The notes under the pieces were generated by a model. It worked only from the letters and a program-made list of their open reading frames with translations, had not been told where the DNA came from and searched no databases. This document shows, piece by piece, positions 34,522 to 46,100 of a stretch of 64,000 bases of DNA. Position numbers and translations under genes: made by a program. Position 1 is the first letter of the stretch. Each line of letters starts with the position of its first letter. Source of the DNA: Marchantia polymorpha subsp. ruderalis (Eukaryota > Streptophyta > Marchantiopsida > Marchantiales > Marchantiaceae); contig AP031357.1 of assembly GCA_037833965.1 (NCBI GenBank), forward strand, positions 3,492,001 to 3,556,000, in the 5' to 3' direction.

Positions 34522-35660
34522 ACATTATGACTATGTTCATATTTTAATTTTAAAAATCTTTCTAATTATCATTATAATTGAAATATTTTTGCTTGAATCT
34601 TTTGGCTAGATCTATAGACTTCATCTTGTCTTTCACTGATAACTTCTAAAACAAATAATCACCATGTCTATGGCACATCTTGCTCTGCAAGATTTCATGA
34701 TCGTCATCATGTTTTGTCAAATAGTTGAAGTTATACTGATTGTCATTGGAGAAAATTTGTCTTTTTCTTAATTCATATATAGATCTGAAGATTTCTTGAT
34801 TTATTCAAGCCTCTACTTCCAATTATTTCCATGTCTAGTTTGTTAATTTTCTTACTTGTATTAGTTTATTTTAGTTCTATTAATTATTATATCATCCTTA
34901 GATCAATAACATGATATCTTTGCTTCTAACAAGACCTAGAGGTTAAAATTATTCGAAAACATGCACAAAACTAAATGATTTTTTAAAGCAATTTTTGTTA
35001 AATTGCAATTCAATTGAACTATCATTTTGAAAGTTAGTTAGAGTTTTGATTGTAACTACTTAAACCTCCAACTATTAGTTTGTCTTGTTGAGTAGTGAGA
35101 GTAAAAATTTTTGTTACCGTGAACATAATCGATAACAAATCACAAATCACTCCCCACTCGGGTGTAGCTAATGCTTGTTAGTTTTTCCTCACATACAAAG
35201 TGTAGCACAAGAAATCCCTATCTTTGTGTGTAACTCAGCCATGTTGTGTGATATTTTAACATACAACGTGATCTCAAAGGTGCCGACCGTCTACTACAAG
35301 TAAACAATGATTTGTTGTTCATTTGTTTTTGTTGTTGATTTTTGTTCCATCAAACGGGATGATAAAAAAAGAAAGATGAAATTTTTGAGTTTCAAAAGAT
35401 TACGACAGGCATTGTTGTTGATGTGAAAGCAAATTCATATCATGATCCGAGATAATCAAACCTCCAACAAACTTACAACAAATCTTTAAAACCTACAACT
35501 TTCAAAACTTACAACTTTCAAAGGTAATGAAAGTACAAACCACTTTCTAAGTTTGTTGGTGTCTTGAGTAACTTGGATTCTTTATGTTCCGTAATTTCGA
35601 TATCGTTTCAATCATCTAAATTAGCGTTTCAATCTTCTAACTAAATTCATGAATTTCAGC
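34522..35660. other. AT-rich DNA, no gene recognised
   Basis: Probably further retrotransposon debris: scattered minus-strand words look like copia gag continuation, but no motif is firm enough to name. Confidence 0.3.
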
Positions 35661-35663
35661 GAC

Positions 35664-36745
35664 GCCGAACTTCACAAATTTCTTAAGTTTTGAGTTGAAG
35701 TTTCAAGTGTTGGACCAAGATTGTTTCTTGCAGAGATTGTTTTTTTGAGTCTGATTGTCTATCAAAGCTAAAAATTTGTATGAGCGTGGACTTGGATATT
35801 GCGCTCTAGCTTGCAAAATGTCAGGTATTTTGGAGTTGCAAAGCCGAAGTTCACAAATTTCTAGAGTTTCGAGTTGGAGTTTCAAGTGTTGGGGCCGAGA
35901 TTGTTTCTTGCAGAGCTTGAATCTATCTGTTGAAGTGTCTACCGAGGCTAAAAGTTTGCAAAGACTTGGAGTTAGATAGCGTGCTCTAGCCTGAGAAATT
36001 TCACGCATTTGAAAGTCGAAAAGCCAAAATTCACAAATTTATTGAGTTCTTAGTTGGAATTTCAAGTGATGCAGTCGAGATCGTTTCTTGCAAAGATTGT
36101 TTCTTTGCGTTGGAGTGTCTACCGAGGCTGAAAATTTAAAGCAGCATGAAGTTGGTTACCGCGGTCCAGTCTAAAAAATTTCACGCATTTAGGAGTCGCG
36201 ACTCCGAAGTTCACGAATTTCTCGAGAATATAGCATGATTTGAGTCTGAAACTTTTTGGCAATTAGAAAATCAGTATTTTGCAGTAGCCAAAAAATTTTG
36301 AAGTTGAATGTATGCTTAAGTCAGAAGTTATGTGAGTTTCGAGTTTTGAATGTTCATGTGATTATCAAAATTTTCAAACAATTTTATCTTTAACACAAAG
36401 CACGATTTGAAGCTCAAACTTTGTAGAGACTGGAAGATCATTAGTTTGCAGTATAATGCAAATTTTGAAGTTGAATGGATGCTTGAGTTTGAACTTACGA
36501 GATTTTTGGAGTTTCGACTTTGACTTTCAAGTGTTCGGGTGGTAATCAAAATCTTCAAAAAATTGTGTGTTCGAGACGGAACATGATCTGATGTTGAAAC
36601 TTTTTACTGACTGGAAGATCAGTAGTGCGCAGTAGTCTGCAAAGTTTGAAGCTGAATTTATGTTTGAGTACAAAGTTAGGAGATTTTTGGAGTTTTGACT
36701 TTGAGTTTTGAGTGTTCGGGTGTTACCGAAATATCAAGTTGCTTC
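35664..36745. repeat. Tandem array, ~180-bp unit, about six diverged copies
   Basis: The word ccgaagttcacaaattt or a close variant occurs at 35665, 35844, 36024 and 36204 (steps 179, 180, 180). A second set keyed on aagttgaatg lies at 36301, 36468 and 36649 (steps 167, 181). Both sets share gagttt-gagttggagtttcaagtgtt-gg, so they are one family in two subtypes. Confidence 0.85.
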
Positions 36746-36748
36746 GAT

Positions 36749-37530
36749 ATGTCTACTCAAGACGATATTTTTCAGCTTCTGCAAACAATCTTTGGAGAAT
36801 TGAAGGAACTTTGACATGAATTCAAGATGCAAGCAGCTGCTTTAACTCTTGCACACAATCAAATTTGAGAATTCACAATGTGATACTGCATGCGAGAAGG
36901 TACCAAGGAGGTTTTGCTACTTTCATCAAGTCTCATCTTCTACCTCTCATACATCTAGAAGCTTAAGGTGTCGGCGTAAAGTATCATTGACTACGTTTCG
37001 GTATGGTTAGAGTATTGTATTGTTATTTGGCAATTTGTTATTTTGCATCATTGATCATGGGTACTTTCTCATCACACTTTTGCAACCAAAGCAAACCATT
37101 TCATCACCTTATTGGAGACATCTTAGATTTCAGAGGGGATATCTTTCTAGCTAGAGATTTCAATGCTTGTATACAATGTGTTCAATTTAGTGATTCCTTG
37201 ACATCTTCTATGTTTGAAGAAATTTACGATAGTTTGTGGTCTAGAATCTCTTTTGATACTTCCAAAAATTCTTTGACATAGCACTTTCTTTATGAAACCT
37301 CTTGTTTCCCCAATTGTCAGTTTAATACTTGTTTTTCCTCTCCCGGTGCTAGCGCAATAGATTTTTTTTTGTGTTCCTTGATTAATAATTATCTGATCTC
37401 TAGTTTTGATGTTCTTGATCCTTGACCTGGATCAGACCATGCAACTCTTTTGTTTACACTTTCAATGTCAAAATCAACCTTTGCTTCACCTTGCCAATAC
37501 TTTTTAGCTTCTCCCAAGTTTCGCTTAGAT
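36749..37530 (+). pseudogene. LINE-like ORF start and endonuclease remnant
   Basis: An ATG at 36749, directly after the tandem array, opens MSTQDDIFQLLQTIFGELKEL before a stop. From 37003 an AP-type endonuclease can be followed: HLIGDILDFRGDIFLARDFN (usual ---GDFN), then after a stop GASAIDFFLCS and PGSDHATLLFTL (usual --S-IDh and -SDH-PL). This is the order of a non-LTR retrotransposon endonuclease; the catalytic GDFN is ARDFN here. Relic, no RT seen downstream. Confidence 0.6.
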
Positions 37531-39265
37531 CATTATAAAAGGAATCTTTATGTATAACATCTACAATATCTTTTTAACTCACATCATATGAAGTCCAGAT
37601 TCACATACCGTTAACTTACAACTCATAGAATTGCTCAAAAATTTTCCATCGAAATTCTTTTTTAGTCATAGTTCTAAGATTACTAAAGTACTATCTTATA
37701 ATGGATGGTTTGATTTTGGATACAAACTAGCAAGGCTTACTTTCAAATAGAGTTCTGAGAGACTCATAAAGTTGTTGAAAATTTTTATTCTTTGCTTCAT
37801 CTTCAGTCTTATGATTTTGTTTGTTACATTATGAATGTTATTAGTTAACATTCTTGCGTTCTTGCACTAGATAGTGTGTTCTTTTGGTTCTCTTAGTTTG
37901 GAATTGAATTGTTTGCATTGTGTTTTCCAACCTTTTGACCCTTTGGATCTCACGAGTTGATATTTTTACCATATACCATTCACAAAATGGATGGTTTATC
38001 TTCTTGAAGTTGAATGGTAAATTGGTGAGCAGCGAGAAGTAGGAAGAGTCACATTTTTTTTGAATGATATACCTAACATAATGATTTGGATTTTCATGCA
38101 GCAAGCATGAAAATGAGCACTTGTTTGAGACACCTGAAACAGAGATGCTTGCTGCAGTTGTTTCAGGTGTCTCAAACAAGTGTCTCAGGTTTCGAAACTT
38201 TAGACAGAATACAGCAAGAGGCTTACATATTGAGAAAAATAGAAAGAAGCGGAGACAACCAACCAAAGGTGTAACTAGGAGAGCATTCGTATCTGCTGCA
38301 AGTATATCATGCATGTGACGCAGCTAACTAGGATTATAGACTCTATCAGAAGATAGGGCATTTAACCAGAAAACAACTGGAAGTGCAGCAACAGCTGGAA
38401 ATTCAACAAATGCAGCAGGAGGAATAAAAACGTCCTTGTCAATAGCACAGGATATACCGTACAAGATCATGTATAACGTGCACTGAATGCTAGACTCACA
38501 GCGACGGAACACAAGTCATGTTCCTAACAGTCCGTATGAATACACGTGGAAGTATAGATAGAGGAAACTTGAAGGTCACTGAATAATACAGCAAAAAACG
38601 AAGGAAGATCCCGTCTAGTATGAAAGTGACTAGTCACATGGGAATACATGTCACTACCATAAGAATAAAAAAAAACTTTTCATCTTAAGAAAAACTCCCC
38701 CTATATAAACTATAAATAAAAAAATTACTTACTCTCAGCCAATATTGTACAGGGGGATTTCAAAATCCTTATCATTACCATCTTTAATTGTAAATTAGAG
38801 CTACAAACTGTATGAAACTAGACATTTGAGTGTGCAAAATATTTCTTCGTGAGAAATAGATCTGATTAGCAAATGAGTGTCCGTTTCGTAGCATGATACT
38901 TAGCAGCAGCAAAGTTTATCTGATATTTGAGTTCTGAACATGTAGATATTTCCAATCCGATCACACATTGGAATAAAGAGAAGATGATGAACTGATAAAA
39001 CATGTGTGCAGTCAATATAAGAACCGATGGCATACAGACTTGTTGAACATAAGCTCACTCATTTGCCTGGGCCATCTGCGATGTGAATGTGAGTTACAAC
39101 TTAAAGGGCGCAAACTTAGGTAGCGATGAACAAATCAAACGATGCTTCCTTTTTCTATTGTTCTCAGTAAGAGGTAAATCCAAACTGCTCGGTTTATGAA
39201 CTTCGGGTTCAAAATTACTCTCAATGTTCAGTTGATTCCACTAGTCATTGCCTTTCGACTTTGTG
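37531..39265. other. Intergenic DNA with one hairpin, no gene recognised
   Basis: Apart from the hairpin at 38119-38181, nothing is recognised; open frames here are short and of no known family. Confidence 0.4.
38119..38181. repeat. Perfect hairpin, 22-nt arms, 19-nt loop
   Basis: The arms acttgtttgagacacctgaaac (38119-38140, shown in full as 22 nt in two halves acttgtttgag/acacctgaaac) and 38160-38181 are exact reverse complements. The loop is agagatgcttgctgcagtt. Part of the right arm word (tgtctcagg) repeats once more after the hairpin. It could be a small-RNA precursor, a transcriptional hairpin or the core of a small inverted-repeat element. Confidence 0.85.
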
Positions 39266-39808
39266 CTACATCGAGGTGCGTCGAAGACACTCCAAATTTC
39301 CAACATCTAAGATTGTCTTCCAAAAGGATAAAGAACCTGGAAACTTCACAATGTCCATGACGTCTTGGTCCCATAATCTATACAAAGAAAAAGAGGTAGC
39401 TATGAACTATGAACATTGATCGCGGGTCAAACCTGTAAGTTTGAGGAATGTCAATGTCATTTAACTTACAGTTGAGGACAAGTACGTCGAAAGAATCGCG
39501 CTCCTCAGATATTTTGCCAGTAATCTTCAAGAGATGAGACGAAGAAACTATTCTCACCTTCAAAGTCGAGAGTAACACCTCCACTCCACAGTAATAAGCC
39601 CAGTGAAAATCACCACCTAAAAATCTATTGCTATCCAGAAAACATGCTTTAGCAAGATACAGCCTCGCAGCTCCTTTAAGTTAGAACGCAATTGATCAGA
39701 ATAGTGTCCTGCAAATCCATCAGCTAAAAGTTCACGTTTCTTGTGACTGACAAGATTAGCGCCTGTTGCACAGTAAGTGACAATACTCGAAGTTACGGGT
39801 AATCCAGT
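39266..39808 (-). pseudogene. Two-exon gene fragment of unknown family
   Basis: The minus strand from 39808 reads TGLPVTSSIVTYCATGANLV and continues as coding-like sequence. At about 39674-39679, in a short A run, one base appears to be missing; after it the frame gives GAARLYLAKACFLDSNRF and DFHWAYYCGVEVLLSTL. A clear 55-nt GT-AG intron (39378-39432, with a CTCTTTTTCTTT tract) joins DIPQTY to RLWDQDVMDIVKFPG. The stop is at 39266. A stop codon (39809-39811) precedes the fragment and may follow a splice acceptor TTTAG. About 160 residues. Family not recognised. It may be the 3' end of a gene or a relic; the missing base could be a sequencing error. Confidence 0.5.
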
Positions 39809-40155
39809 CTAAATGACAATGGTGTGCGTAAATGTGGTTTACTTCTCACATCCCCGCAAGGAAACAGGTGTTAAAGATGTGAGTAAACCCTACCACAAGG
39901 ACAAGCCCGACTTTGACAAGTTACCATTTTCATTTTATTAACTGAGGTGAAGGCATGATATGCTGACTGGTTGAAAACCCCTAGAGAAAAGGGTGATGAG
40001 GGTGATCACTATGAACCTAATTAGAACAAGAAAATGAACGAAGTTACTTACACAACTCGATCTCGCAATTCACCAACCAGCCATTTGGGACAAAAGCTAC
40101 CCCTAAAATTGGGAAGCTGTCCACCGAGTAAACTACTGCTCATAGTTCACAGTGA

Positions 40156-43100
40156 CTACGGAGATGGCCGCCTCCTCCGGGGAGCCACGTCATCATCTCC
40201 TTCTCGATTATACTTCATGATACTACTACCCCTACCATCCCTGTCTCTGCTGCTATAACTCATCTTACTAGCGTCTCTCCTCTCCTCATCCCTGTCTCTA
40301 CCACCATCTCTTCTTGAACTCCGTTCCCGTTCTCCTCTGGAAGCGTCTTTGCTGCTTCGCTGCTCCACTTTAGGACCGGTCTCTTCCCGTCTCGGCCCAT
40401 GCACTTTACTCTCACCACCTTCATCACCTGACTGTCTTCGTGCCTCACTATTGCCCTCAGCTACGCGCCCAAGGGTTGCTGAGGGACTTGTCAAAGGGGG
40501 TGAGTCTCGGGTAGAGCCGGCTGCGGTAGCTCCTGCGTTCTCAGTGGATCGGTGTCGACCGCCAGCTGGCGATACATGTCTTATGCCGGCAAGTAATTGC
40601 CGATCTCTATCATCCATCAACGCAGAGCCGTGCACAACGTGGGGAGAAGTTCTTCTGGGTGGAGTTCGCGCTCTCGTTGTTGGCCTCTCCCTCTCTCTTT
40701 CTCGGTCTCTCGACCGAGCTCTGTCTCCGTCCCTCTTGCTATCACTCAAGCGTTTCAAGCCAGCTGGTGGTGACCTCTGGCTTCGCGGAGGTGGCGGAGG
40801 AAGAGGAAGCTTCGGTGGCGGAGGTACTGATCGACGCGCTGGAGGTGACTCGACTCTCTCGATCTTCAGTTCTGGTTTATGAGCAGCAGGAGAGTGGCTT
40901 CGCTTCTTAATGCTCTTCTCCACAACTCCTCCACCACTACCACTAGAGTTCGTTGGTCGAGGAGGAGTGCGCACCCTCGGAGACCTTGTTCGTGATCTCG
41001 ACCTGGAGTGAGTTCGCGACCTTGATCTCCTAGAAGGGCTCCTCCTCTTTCTTGGAGATACGCTCCGTTCCTCCCTTCTAGACCAATTATCAGGATATTC
41101 TTCATGAGACCTCCCACGTCTACTTGAAGACGAACCTTCTACAAGAGGACTTCCGCCTGATCCACGGCCAGTATAAGGGCCTGTGTATCGGACGTCCATT
41201 CCTCGACCTCCAGGGCCACCACGACCAGGTAACCCAAGACCAAGGCCAGGTCCTACACCCATTCCTATGCCCATACCGATACCCATATTCATACCCATAC
41301 CGGGACCCATACCCATCCCCATTCCCCTTCCCATGCTGACTCTTAAACCACCAAGGTTCATCCCCACAGCCATTCCCATTCCTGGTCCTCCTCTTCCCAT
41401 GTTGAACATTACTCCCCTACCATTCCGACCTCCGGTTTGGAATGGTCTCGGGGGTCCACGCGATGAGCTTCCTGCTTTGGTCACAGTACCATCAGGTGCT
41501 ACTACAAAACCACTGCTTTCAACCTTGGCAGCAGCTACTGCAGCGGCATTCGTAGGACCACGAGGACCGAAGCCAACCGCGTCATTGTAGCGACCTGGCG
41601 GAGAAGGATGTCGATTGGGGCCCCATGGACTTGTGGGACCGCTCGGGCTGTCCATCCAAGGTTCCATTCGGCCTCTCGCACGAACCACAGGTGAGCCTCC
41701 TCTTCCATGTGTTCTACCCCGTCCAAGCTCTCTCGGTGAAGCGAGTCTGGGACTGATATCAAGGGTGTCATCACCCCTGCAAATATAGCGCACGGTTGCG
41801 TAACTACTTAGTACAAAGAAAGATGAGACTGTGATGGCAAGGCAGTCATGAGTTTGTACTTGGACACATGATGCATAACGGATCCACATCCAGGAAACTC
41901 TCGTTCTCACTTTCTGCTTCTACTCCAAATAAAACCAAAAGAACGATATAAGAGACAGCGTGAAGCTCCAAAATTTCATACAGTCGATTTCATAAGCTTC
42001 AGACTAGAGTTGAAAGCCTAAAAAGATACACTAATTTCAAAGAATACCTTAATCCATGCTGATGATCATCCCTGGTCCAAGAGTCTTCAGACCTTGCTCT
42101 GTCCCCAATGCTATCCGTGCGCAAGCCCCTTCCAAATCGACTGGTGACTGGACCCCCTCGCGGGCTTATGCTGGCACCTCTTCCGTTAGTACTTCCCCAA
42201 GGACTACCGCGACCAGTTCGGACAACTGGATTCCCTTTTGCTGCCCGCAAGGCATCATCAGGGTTGTCAAAGCCCTCAGGTAACTGATCCCAACCAGATG
42301 ATTTAGTCCTGCTTTGACCATCACCTCGTCTTACTGCAATAGCAGAAAGGTCCTTGTCCTCGTGCAAACGCTTTTCTTCCCTCGTATGTGCATTCTCTAC
42401 GAATTTGACATCCGCATTCTCCCTGTGGGCAGCTTTGTCGTCGCCTCCGTGCCTCTCTAGAGAAGGACCATCCTCAGGTTCTCTGCTTTCATCACTCTGG
42501 CCTCCAGCGACGCTCTTCGTTTCCGTGGGTAAGCATTCCACATCAGAACCTTTGGTCGATGCCTTCTCTACATCCAGCTGTTTGTCATCCTGGAAGGCAA
42601 GGGCAGGCTTACTCACTTCCCCGTGAGCACCTTTCTCGACATGGGTAGGACTTGAATCTCCATTCCTTTCGGCTTTAATCGGACCTTCTACTTCACCTTG
42701 ATGACGAGTTCCAACGCTACCTCTCCACTCCCCGTCCGCACGTTCATCTGCATCTGAACCAAGTTCTTCTCCGTCTCTAGAATCAGCAGAGTCGTCATAG
42801 TCAACGTGTTCAGCCTCCATCTCTTCGATATGGCCTTCATTCCATTCACGCGGACTTTCAGCTTGTGCAAATTCTGCCATTTGGGGTTCCTCCATCGTCT
42901 TGTCCGGGACAGCTTTCTCGGCATCAGACGCCCTTTCTGCTTCGTAGTCAGAACCATCATACTCGACAAAATCATAATTGTCCGCACTGTGAACATTGCT
43001 TTCGTCGTTAACAACGTCATCCAAAGACTTGACAGTCGCCTGAAGTGATTCTTCGGGAGAAGCCTTCACATTTTTGGCCTCAGACTTCCCAGAAAAGTCA

Positions 43101-46100
43101 GCGTCACTTGAAGACTTGCCACCGACTTCCACAGCACTGGTGCTGGCACTACACTGACCTTCGGTAGGCGGAATGTACTCTAATACCAGTTCTGCCACAA
43201 CTTTCCCCTCATGTTCGAAATCCAACTTAAGAACTACATCATCTTTCACATCTGATTCTACTGCACTTTTGAGGAACACAATTTCATCCTTTTGTTCACC
43301 TCCGGTTCTGTCATCATCTGCAGATAATACATGATGGTCGGAGCCTACGACGTCTTTACTATCATCCTGCTTCTTTGGACTGCTCTCTTCCCCTCCAACG
43401 GGCAAATTTGCAGCCTTTGATTCTACCTCAACCGCCTCTACTCCAATTACGCTTGGTGCATGCTGATCCGAAACCCTTTCTGCAGAGAGATTTTCAATCC
43501 CGGAATCTATGGCGTCAGATTCCTCAGCAAGGCACTTTACTTCAACACCCCCTGCGTCATTAGACGAGACATCACACTCACCCTCAAAGTGTGTAACCTC
43601 TACTGCCTGACCCTCCTCGTTACTCAGCTCCTCCAGAACGACTTCAGCATTAACTTTGGCACACTCAGGCAGAGCCAGAGAAACATCCAGTCTTGAATCA
43701 TCTGCAACGACTTTATGAACACGTTCTACATTGGTATCATTAGAAGTGCTAGCTTGTGCTCCAACACCCAAGCCCGTAAAGGTACCCGTATCCTCTTCAG
43801 GCGGCCTCTCCCACTCCTCCATATCCATGTTCAGATCCCAATGCAGCCTAGCGTCCCGCGAAGGTCCTTGGCTTGCACTCGATGACCTAGCCACATCTTT
43901 CACGTCTGCATCACCTGAGTGAACGTTGTCATGATGCATCTCCCTCTCCGTACTGACTTCTCTTTCACGCTTCTCATCGCTGTGGAAGTCCCGTTCTAGA
44001 ACACTGATTGCTTGTGTAGGGACGCTGCTTGCTAAATCACTACTCCTAGATGCATCGTCGACTAAGTGCCTTCCTTGAAATTCTCTCACGTCATCGGTTG
44101 TGACAGGACTGCGGTTACTTGTTGATGCATGCAGCCCCCCTGACTGATGGAAGTCTGGGGAAATGGCCCCGGCACTTGCGTGCACAGAAGATTCTTTCAG
44201 TGCCTCTTTACCTACAGTCACATTCGGAATTCTTCTAGGTGGCACATGAAGCGTATCGTGCTGGATAATATCCAAAGGACGACTCTGCTGGCCATGTGAC
44301 GACGGAACATTCTCATGTTCCGTCGGCCTACCGTTTTCAGAAAGCTTTGACTTCTCGCCGGACTTCACTCTTCCCTTGCCCGGGTGATGATCGTCCTGTT
44401 GTCCTGCTCTGCTGTATCTCGACTCTTCGGATCCGCGAGCTGTGTCACTTACATTCAAGCTTACCCTACTCTGAGTTGCCGTTGATCTTCTCGTTAAAGA
44501 AGAGTCTGACCCCTTCTTTGAGGACCCCGCACCTTTCTCAAATGGTATGACTTCACTGGTAGCACCAGAAATTTCACTGTCGTGACGTGCCACCAAGTCA
44601 CTGGCATCTGACAGCGGGTAAACAAGCTTCCTGCCAGAGATAGTCATCCCACTGTCTCCCTTGCTCTCAAGTACGCTGAACACTGCGTGCGCTCCAGCAC
44701 CTGTAACAGCTTCAGTGTCTAACGATCCACCTTCCAACATTTCTGCATCCTCTGAGCACTGACCTACCTCACCTTTGGAACTCAAAACTGTTTGATCAGA
44801 CTGCTCTCCTTTGGGTGCGACTATGTCCACTTGGGGAGATGGTGAAGGCGATTTTGGAGGCGGTGACGGAGATCGAGGTACTTCCAACATTTGAAATTTT
44901 CGTTTCTTTATGGGAACGGTAACCGCTGCATCATTAAAGCGTCGCCCAAATAATGTGGTACCAACCTGTCAAAAAGACAAAAGAGTGTCACAGGTCTTTC
45001 TGGCTTTTCTACCGTTACTACGATATTATGTGAGACAACTCTTGCTTTTCCGCCCAGTTCATTCTGCTCTGTTGGATCCACATGTCCACCGTCATATGGA
45101 TCCAACAGAGTAGAATAAAGTGCCTGAGTACTTTACTTACTTATCTTTTGCAAGAGTTCTCAGATTGATCGACAATCACTGAAATTCTCATGCATTTGTG
45201 ATGATAGGAACGCCACGTTGATCATAAGATGCTATCGATGAAAAGACTCAATCATTTGCAGCGAGACTATCACTAAGTTTGTTACGACTATATCAAGACA
45301 TTCCAGGATAGCATAGCGCTTCGAATATTCATCCATTTGTAAAGAACATAGACTTCCTGCAAGAGAGCAGGATCAAACTCCTTAATCAAGACCAAAGCAG
45401 TCAAGGTTATGTACAAAAAGCGAGTGGCACTTAACATAAAACCTCATTTAAATAAGAATGGAACATGATTCAGGACAGAAAGAAAGTAACAGGGCATGAC
45501 CATGGACACATTCATAGTCGTTGCGCATCAGCTTCCGCTTCGCAAAACCAGAACATGTACATACAGCAACCTTTCATACTCATCCTTCTAACTTTGTTCA
45601 AAAAACTGGAAAGATCAGGATGCCGACACCAAAAAAGAGAGTATGGGTGGATAGCGCGATAGCTTCTAAGCCACGAAAGATCCCAGGTCTAGGATCTTTT
45701 GGTCGGTTGAGTCATAACACAATAGAAACCAACTAGTTCACTTAGAATAACAATCAAAAGCCCAACTGGGTTATTATGGTTAGTGAAAGAAAAATCGGTA
45801 ACTCTGGTTAATGTTTATCACTGACAACTTACATGTAGGTGATACTCTCAGATCTAATGAACAAAAAACGAAGAAATGTATGAAAATACCGTGGCGTCAA
45901 ACGTTATTTTCCAAAGGCCAGGGAGAAACTTCAAGGTCAGTAATAACAATTATCGTTGTGGACATGGAAAACAAGAACGAGTGGTAAAAAAGGAGGCTTT
46001 TGTACCACCGTGATCATAAGTATCCTCCTTTTTTTTTACATAACAATCTTAACGACTCTTAGCAGATCTACACTAAGTACTGGAAGCAATAAAAAAATCC

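Noticed and set aside
37841..38318. Open frames on both strands around the 38.1-kb hairpin
   Set aside because: They read through the palindrome and show no family; the repeated peptide FETPET is only the hairpin read twice.
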